Source: Thermoplasmata archaeon
Lineage (GTDB): Archaea > Thermoplasmatota > Thermoplasmata > RBG-16-68-12
Reading direction: 5' to 3'
Assembly (NCBI GenBank): GCA_013329855.1
Contig: DUJI01000227.1
Location: 1 to 17,908 of the forward strand
Length of the DNA stretch: 17,908 nt
Shown: positions 13,019-17,908 of the stretch, piece after piece
Position numbering within the stretch: the stretch's first letter is position 1
Layout: the number at the start of each line of letters is the position of its first letter
Position numbers and translations under genes: made by a program
Notes under the pieces: generated by a model
Seen by the model: only the letters and a program-made list of their open reading frames with translations
The model's database searches: none
What the model was told of the DNA's origin: nothing

Positions 13019-13035
13019 ATCGAGCGTCGCTCGAT
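13019..13035. repeat. 17-bp perfect palindrome at the M20 promoter
   Basis: Arms ATCGAGCG and CGCTCGAT with a single central T, between the end of the VOC gene and the M20 start. It overlaps the downstream edge of the TATA-like box and the predicted start region of the M20 transcript. It could be an operator or, as RNA from the VOC gene, a short hairpin. Confidence 0.6.
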
Positions 13036-13040
13036 AAAGA
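13031..13040 (-). promoter_or_regulatory. TATA-like box of the M20 peptidase gene
   Basis: Minus-strand TCTTTATCGA is centred about 30 bases before the ATG at 13007 and overlaps the palindrome at 13019-13035. Confidence 0.5.
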
Positions 13041-13050
13041 TTGCTCTGTA

Positions 13051-13476
13051 CTACGCTCCACCGCTGAAGGATGCGGAGGGCTGCTTGAGGTCAAGCTCGT
13101 TCCCGTCCGGATCGACGAAGGCGCAGAGCCATTCGCCCCAGTCCATCTTCTGCGGCGCGGAGAGGAACCGGACGCCCTGCCGTCGCATCCGCTCGTAGTC
13201 GGCATGGATGTCGTCCGTGAGGAACGTGATGCCCGTCGGCCCCGGCTCGGTCTTGCCGCCAAGTTCGCACAGGTGGACGCGCGTGAGGGGTCGACGGGGA
13301 CCGAGCTCGATCCAGTGTCCGGGGTTCTCCGGCGTCCCTTGGACCTTGGGGTCGGGATTCGGGGCTTCGGGTCCGATATATGCAACGGGGAGACCGAGGA
13401 CGTCGCCGTACCAGGCAATGCTCTTCCGTCCGTCGGAGACTGCGACCGCCACAGTGTCAATCCCTTGGATGGGCAA
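13051..13476 (-). CDS. VOC-superfamily (glyoxalase/bleomycin-resistance fold) protein
   Basis: 141 residues from the TTG at 13476. The beta-alpha-beta-beta-beta repeat is readable: IDTVAVAVSDGRKSIAWYGDVLGLPVAYIG in the first half, HWIELGPRRPLTRVHLCEL, then GITFLTDDIHADYERMRRQGVRF, and the C-terminal ending CAFVDPDGNELDL. The final Glu of DPDGNELDL is the usual metal-ligand position; the first ligand (His of IDHV in canonical glyoxalases) is Thr here, so metal binding may differ or be absent. The frame is open to a GTG at 13545, which would overlap the Lhr gene; the TTG is preferred because the fold begins there and a box (13511-13517) lies 38 bases upstream. The protein may be a dioxygenase, lyase or resistance protein; the substrate is unknown. 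Confidence 0.82.
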   Translation of the reverse strand: MPIQGIDTVAVAVSDGRKSIAWYGDVLGLPVAYIGPEAPNPDPKVQGTPENPGHWIELGPRRPLTRVHLCELGGKTEPGPTGITFLTDDIHADYERMRRQGVRFLSAPQKMDWGEWLCAFVDPDGNELDLKQPSASFSGGA

Positions 13477-13510
13477 GTGACCACCGGGGGGACAGTCGTC
13501 AAGGCGATAT

Positions 13511-13517
13511 CTAAAGG
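13511..13517 (-). promoter_or_regulatory. TATA-like box of the VOC gene
   Basis: Minus-strand CCTTTAG is centred about 38 bases before the TTG at 13476, in the gap after the Lhr stop codon. Confidence 0.45.
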
Positions 13518-13525
13518 GAGAGGCT

Positions 13526-16500
13526 CTACCGCTCCGCCGCCCCACGTCCGTACATCTTCGCGAACCACTCCATGACCTCGTGGTCCGAGATGCGGTCGAC
13601 CTCCTCGTGGACCGCGAGCTCGTTCTCCTCCTGCCACGCGTCGACGATGCGCCGGGCCTCGGGCTCGCCTTCGAACTCCGTGATCACGAACTCCGTCTTC
13701 CGGCGGCGCGCCTTGAAAGCCGCAATCATCTCCGTGCCGTCGAAGACCACGTAGCAGTAGCCGGAGTGGAACTTGTCCACGATGGCCTGCCGCAGGTACA
13801 GGAAGAGGTTGTCCATCGGCGTGAGGACGAACTTCCGGCGGAAGGAGAAGTCCTCGACGCGGTCCACGTCCTCCTTCAGGATCCAGTGGACCGTGCGCTC
13901 GCCGCGGGCCAGGAAGCCTTTCGTCAGCCACCCCTCCCGCTCGAACTCCCGCAGGCGCTGCCGCGTCTCGCCCATGTTGAACTCGAAGCGCGTGTATGCG
14001 GCCAGGGATTCCGCGGACGTCACGCCTAGGCTCCGGATGATGCGGCGCAGGACATCCTTGCGGGCCTCCTCCCGGGAGATCTTGAGGTCCGGCACGCTTC
14101 GGTAGCGGTTGCTCGCGTCCCGCGTGACGTGGTTCCCCTGGTAGAGCTTCTTCAGGGCGTCCGTCGTGGACGGATAGCTGAGGTCGGAGAGGGCGAGGAG
14201 CCGCTGGCGGGAGATGGGGCCCTCCCCGGACACGATCTTGAGCACGTGCTTCTCGTCCTTCGAGAGCTTGGAGGCCTTCGCGGCCTTGTACAGCCTCAGG
14301 TCGTCCTCGAGCAGGTAGGACCAGTACTCCGGGATGGCCAAGCCTTTCGCGAGGAGACCTTGGCGGTGCAATCGCTCGAGCGGCAGGAAGTCCTTCACCC
14401 GGAGTCGTGCGGCGTAGTCTGAACGGAGTCCGCCGAGCGCCTTGGCGGCCGCCAGGACGTCCGGGAAGCGGCCCTCCTCGCTCAGCCCTTGCTTGTCGAA
14501 CGCGTACGCGAGGAGAGCGTCCGGGTCGAAATCCCGTGGGACGATGGGGCCATGCGCCAGGAAGTCGCCCAGGCGGACGAAGCCCGCTTTGGTCCACGCG
14601 GAGAGATCCTCGGCCTCGGGGACATCCTTCCCGAGGAACCGCGTCACGCGGAGGACGTCAACGCCCCGCACGGCGTGGTAGTCCATGAACCGCTGGAGCG
14701 CGGCGACCGCGGGCGCCAGCATGTCCGGGGCCACGAGGTCCAGCTCGCGGACCTCGACGCAGCCGCTCATCTCCCAGATCTCCGCCATCCCAGCCAAGTC
14801 GCCGTCCTGAACCAGCGGGTAGAACCAGCCCTCCCCGTAGCGGCTGGCGACCTGGGCCCAGAGGGGCTGGGTCCAGGGGTCCATGAGGGAGAGGACGCGC
14901 ATGGGGTCCTTGGAGCCGTTCGCCTCGGCGGCTCGGAGCGCAGGCAGCTCCTCCGTGAGCACGTACATCTCCGTCTCGCCCTTGCCCGCGATGAGCACGC
15001 GCGTGGCGACGCCCTGCTCCTCCAGGCGGTCCAGGAGGGCCTCCAGGTCGTCCCACTCGAAGCGCGCCCACTCCCGGATCCCGGAGAAGGGCACGGGCCC
15101 GTACGCGGCGAGGAAGGACCGCACGAGCTGCTCCATCGCGTCCGGGATGACCTCGTTCGGAGGGTCGAAGGCCATGTACAGGTTCCGCGCGCTCCAGCCA
15201 TCTCCCTGGAACTTGCGGATCACGTAGACGTCGTAGTCGAGGTGGTCCAGGGCCTCCTTGACCTTTTCCTTGTCCTCGCGCACGCGGGAGACGATGCCGT
15301 AGAGGTCCACGCCGTCCGTGGAGCGGATCGCCTCTAGAACCCGCTTCTCCAAATCGTTCAGCGGGGTGCGCGGGAACGCGGACAGGAAAAGCCTAACATC
15401 CTTGGATCGGACGTACCGCACGCGGCCGTTGAGGAAGCGGCCCTCCAGGATGTCGCCCTTCTTGCGCCGCTCGAGCCATTCCGCGTAGTCGAACCCGGGT
15501 GCGTGGTTCCACAGGTCCAGGATCATCCCGACCTCGAGGAACCGGTCGAAGTAGCCGTCGATCGTCCGGATGTCCATGAACTGCTTCTTCAGGAGGTAGG
15601 CCTTGTATTTCTCCTCGTCGAAGACCTCCCGCGTCTCCCCCTTGCGCTGGAGGTGCTGGAGGTCGCGGGTCATCATGTACTGGAACTCCTTGTCCACGAG
15701 GAAGTGGCCCGAGGTGACCAAGCTCTCCTTCTCCAGGTCGCGGAGGGTCTCCTCGACCAAGTCGGGCTCGAGGCCCATGGCCACGGCGAGCTCCTGCGCA
15801 GACTGCGGTCCGTCCGCCTCCAGGCGCTTGGTCAGAAGGCGGTCCAGGGACTCCTCGAACTTCGCGCGCTCCACCTCCCGCGGCATGTACGTGGTCTCCT
15901 CGACGCCCTTGCGGCCGACGAGGTACGCGCGCTCGAGCTTACGCAGGGCCTCGTTCAGGTCGTCCTTCCCGAGCTTCGTGAGGCGCGCGAGCTCCTTGTG
16001 CGTGCGCGGCTTCTCCTGGATGAGCTGGAGGATCTTCTCCTCCGGGGGATGCAGGCGCGAGCGCTGCGCGTAGACCGCGGCGTACGTGGGCACCAGGTCC
16101 TTCGGGGCCCAGTGCACGCCCTGGGGCGTCCAGACGCTCTCCACGACGCCCTCCTCCATGAACGCGCCGGACCACTTGCGCACGTCCGGGAACGACGCCG
16201 TGGCGTGCTCGAGGACGTTGCGGCCTTTCTGCTGGAGCAGGTTCGCATCCCCGATGCGGTCGAGGAAGGGGAGGATGTCCTCCTTGCGCGCGATGCGCGG
16301 CAGCTTCTTCCGGAAGTACTCCTGAACCTCGGAGGGCTGGAACTGGATCGCGGTGATCTGGTCCGCGGGCATCACGCGCTCGAGGACCTTGCGGTGCAGT
16401 TCGCGGAGGAGGGCGGACCGGTCCTCCATGAGGACCAGGTCGGAGACGCCTTGGAGGACGACGTTGTGGGCGAACGGAGATGGAAGGCCGCTGAAGTCCG

Positions 16501-17908
16501 TCTCGTGCACGGCGATCTTCCCCACCTCGATGTCCCGGAGGATCTCCTTGGCGTGGCCCAGGTCCATGACCTCGTGGAGGATCTCCGCGTACGTCTCCTT
16601 GATCACGGGGAAGTCCTCGATCTCGTGGAGCCAGTCGAGGACCCGCTGCGACCGGAGCTGCTGGCGACCGATGGAGACCTCGCGGCCCATGTAGTTCCGG
16701 AGGACCATGAAGGACCGCGTGGCGCAGTGTCGGAAGCGCTGCTTGAACAGCTCCGTGTTCTTGATCGCCCTCCGCAGGATGTCCTCCAGGTTCTCGCTGG
16801 AGACGAGCTCGACGAGACCCGCGATCTCGATCCGCTTCGGGACCGTGAGCATGAAGTTGTCGTCCGTCACGCTCACGCGGACGTTCGTGTGCTGCCGCTC
16901 CGTGACCGCGAACGCGTACGCGCGGCTCAGGGCGTCGTTCACGCGGCGCCCGAAGGGGAAGTGGAAGACGAGGTTCCGGTTGCCCTTCTCGTCGATGAAG
17001 CCCTCGATGAGGACGCGGGTGTCCGTGGGAAGCTCGGGGATCAGGGCGCGCTGCTCCTGCGTGTAGGACACGAGGGAGTTCGCGGAGCCCTCGTCCACGC
17101 GGTACTCCTGCGCGAGCCACTCCCGCGCCGCAGGTTCACCGTCCTGGTCGAAGTTGGCCGCGAGGTCCCGCCGGAACTTCCCCACCTGCACGGAGAGATC
17201 GAAGGACCGCGGCAGCATCTCGCCGGTCCACGAGGGCACCGTGGGCCGACGGCCCGAGGCGTCCTTCACGTACACGGACGTGCCGCGGGCGCGGGCGAAC
17301 TGGTACGTGCGGCCTCCGAGGACGAAGACGTCGCCCGGGCTCAGGTACTCCACGAACTTCTCGCTGAGCTCCCCGAGCGGCGTGCCCCGCTCGGAGTACA
17401 CGTGGTACGTCCCCTCCTCGGGGATCGTGCCCACGTTTGTGTAGTAGATCATCCGGGTGCCTTTCTTCTTGCCGAAGCGGCCCTCGGCCTCGTCGAGCCA
17501 GATCTTCGCGAAGACCTTGATGTCCGGGTTGCGGGAGGAGAGGTAGTCCAGGACCGCGGAGAAGTCCTTCTTGGAGAGGTCATGGAAGGAGTAGGACCGC
17601 TTGACGACCTCGAACGCGTCGTCCGCGGCCCACCGCTGCTCCAGGGACATGGCCACGATGGCCTGGGCGAGGACGTCCAGGGGATTGTGGGGGATGTCCA
17701 CGCGATCGATGCGGCCGTCGTACGCGGCCTTCGCGAGCGTCGCGCACTCCATGAGGTCCCACGGCTCGAAGGCGATCATGCGGCCCATGGCCGTCTCGCC
17801 GTACGCGTGGCCCGCGCGGCCGATCCGCTGCAGGCCCTTGGCCACGCTCTTGGGCGATCCGATCTGCACGACCAGGTCGATGTATCCGATGTCGATGCCC
17901 AGTTCGAG
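13526..17908 (-). CDS. lhr: Lhr-type superfamily 2 DNA helicase with duplicated C-terminal module (5' end beyond window)
   Basis: 1460 codons are visible and the N-terminus lies beyond the right edge. Lhr proteins are ATP-driven 3'-5' helicases in DNA repair. The visible part opens in helicase motifs V and VI: LELGIDIGYIDLVVQIGSPKSV then GLQRIGRAGH. The Lhr core follows: NPLDVLAQAIVAM, a beta region (TYHVYSERGTPLGELSE), FHFPFGRRVNDALSRA, and winged-helix segments near 15880-16010 and 15700-15810. The C-terminal half contains two similar modules, about 15362-14680 and 14270-13615. Each has a winged helix beginning L-x3-EK-x-VL, then an RS-containing helix, a W/F-rich helix-turn-helix, a G-rich strand pair and a VLSLMDP / VLTPMDN segment resembling the AlkZ-like HTH_42 fold. 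E. coli Lhr also has an AlkZ-like C-terminal domain. With its missing N-terminus this protein should exceed about 1700 residues, much longer than usual archaeal Lhr proteins of about 850-950. Confidence 0.92.
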   Translation of the reverse strand, partial: LELGIDIGYIDLVVQIGSPKSVAKGLQRIGRAGHAYGETAMGRMIAFEPWDLMECATLAKAAYDGRIDRVDIPHNPLDVLAQAIVAMSLEQRWAADDAFEVVKRSYSFHDLSKKDFSAVLDYLSSRNPDIKVFAKIWLDEAEGRFGKKKGTRMIYYTNVGTIPEEGTYHVYSERGTPLGELSEKFVEYLSPGDVFVLGGRTYQFARARGTSVYVKDASGRRPTVPSWTGEMLPRSFDLSVQVGKFRRDLAANFDQDGEPAAREWLAQEYRVDEGSANSLVSYTQEQRALIPELPTDTRVLIEGFIDEKGNRNLVFHFPFGRRVNDALSRAYAFAVTERQHTNVRVSVTDDNFMLTVPKRIEIAGLVELVSSENLEDILRRAIKNTELFKQRFRHCATRSFMVLRNYMGREVSIGRQQLRSQRVLDWLHEIEDFPVIKETYAEILHEVMDLGHAKEILRDIEVGKIAVHETDFSGLPSPFAHNVVLQGVSDLVLMEDRSALLRELHRKVLERVMPADQITAIQFQPSEVQEYFRKKLPRIARKEDILPFLDRIGDANLLQQKGRNVLEHATASFPDVRKWSGAFMEEGVVESVWTPQGVHWAPKDLVPTYAAVYAQRSRLHPPEEKILQLIQEKPRTHKELARLTKLGKDDLNEALRKLERAYLVGRKGVEETTYMPREVERAKFEESLDRLLTKRLEADGPQSAQELAVAMGLEPDLVEETLRDLEKESLVTSGHFLVDKEFQYMMTRDLQHLQRKGETREVFDEEKYKAYLLKKQFMDIRTIDGYFDRFLEVGMILDLWNHAPGFDYAEWLERRKKGDILEGRFLNGRVRYVRSKDVRLFLSAFPRTPLNDLEKRVLEAIRSTDGVDLYGIVSRVREDKEKVKEALDHLDYDVYVIRKFQGDGWSARNLYMAFDPPNEVIPDAMEQLVRSFLAAYGPVPFSGIREWARFEWDDLEALLDRLEEQGVATRVLIAGKGETEMYVLTEELPALRAAEANGSKDPMRVLSLMDPWTQPLWAQVASRYGEGWFYPLVQDGDLAGMAEIWEMSGCVEVRELDLVAPDMLAPAVAALQRFMDYHAVRGVDVLRVTRFLGKDVPEAEDLSAWTKAGFVRLGDFLAHGPIVPRDFDPDALLAYAFDKQGLSEEGRFPDVLAAAKALGGLRSDYAARLRVKDFLPLERLHRQGLLAKGLAIPEYWSYLLEDDLRLYKAAKASKLSKDEKHVLKIVSGEGPISRQRLLALSDLSYPSTTDALKKLYQGNHVTRDASNRYRSVPDLKISREEARKDVLRRIIRSLGVTSAESLAAYTRFEFNMGETRQRLREFEREGWLTKGFLARGERTVHWILKEDVDRVEDFSFRRKFVLTPMDNLFLYLRQAIVDKFHSGYCYVVFDGTEMIAAFKARRRKTEFVITEFEGEPEARRIVDAWQEENELAVHEEVDRISDHEVMEWFAKMYGRGAAER

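Noticed and set aside
12199..13575. 458-codon plus-strand frame opposite the M20 and VOC genes
   Set aside because: It runs across two well-supported genes and a palindrome and shows no domain.
1..17908. CRISPR array, insertion sequence, prophage, rRNA or tRNA genes
   Set aside because: No spaced direct repeats, transposase, integrase or phage structural gene, and no structural RNA gene, were seen on either strand.

Overview
This window looks like part of a high-GC archaeal chromosome, most likely a member of the Thermoplasmatota or a related euryarchaeal lineage. The archaeal evidence is the gene content: diphthine synthase, a Trm5-type tRNA m1G37 methyltransferase with its N-terminal D1 domain, an archaeal-type asparaginyl-tRNA synthetase, a pyruvoyl-dependent arginine decarboxylase, an Lhr-type helicase and several small zinc-ribbon proteins. 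The promoters are also archaeal: short AT-rich TATA-like boxes, most of them about 28-31 bases or 36-41 bases upstream of the start codon. The lineage is an inference from content and GC; there is no rRNA in the window.

Layout, left to right: (1) 1-1826: the 5' part of diphthine synthase (minus), divergent from trm5 (plus), which runs tail-to-tail into a dUTPase-like gene (minus) with a long overlap. (2) 1827-3506: a small zinc-finger protein (plus), a HAD hydrolase (minus) and a four-helix membrane protein (plus). (3) 3544-5685: acyl-CoA dehydrogenase and a HIT-family hydrolase (plus), convergent with a hemerythrin-like protein (minus). (4) 5726-7640: asnS (minus), divergent from a GNAT acetyltransferase (plus). 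(5) 7744-9428: pyruvoyl arginine decarboxylase and a zinc-ribbon protein as a two-gene operon (plus), convergent with a PrsW-like membrane protease (minus). (6) 9539-11792: a zinc-ribbon/membrane/TPR protein and a small zinc-ribbon protein (plus). (7) 11793-13476: an M20 peptidase and a VOC/glyoxalase-fold protein (minus). (8) 13526 to the right edge: a very long Lhr-type helicase (minus), cut by the window end.

Most genes are single transcription units with their own promoter; only the arginine decarboxylase pair is clearly an operon. Translation-related functions are over-represented (diphthamide on EF-2, tRNA m1G37, Asn-tRNA, RimI-like acetylation). The rest is nucleotide and lipid metabolism, polyamine synthesis and DNA repair. 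Intergenic gaps are all under about 150 bases. I see no tRNA, rRNA, CRISPR array, insertion sequence or phage gene.

The strongest unusual signals are the Lhr helicase, whose C-terminal half carries two tandem copies of a winged-helix plus AlkZ-like module; the three-zinc-ribbon/Pro-rich/membrane/TPR protein; the 47-residue Arg-rich tail of Trm5 that is encoded opposite the dUTPase gene; a 17-bp perfect palindrome at the M20 peptidase promoter; and the promoter-spacing rule, which resolves several start codons.
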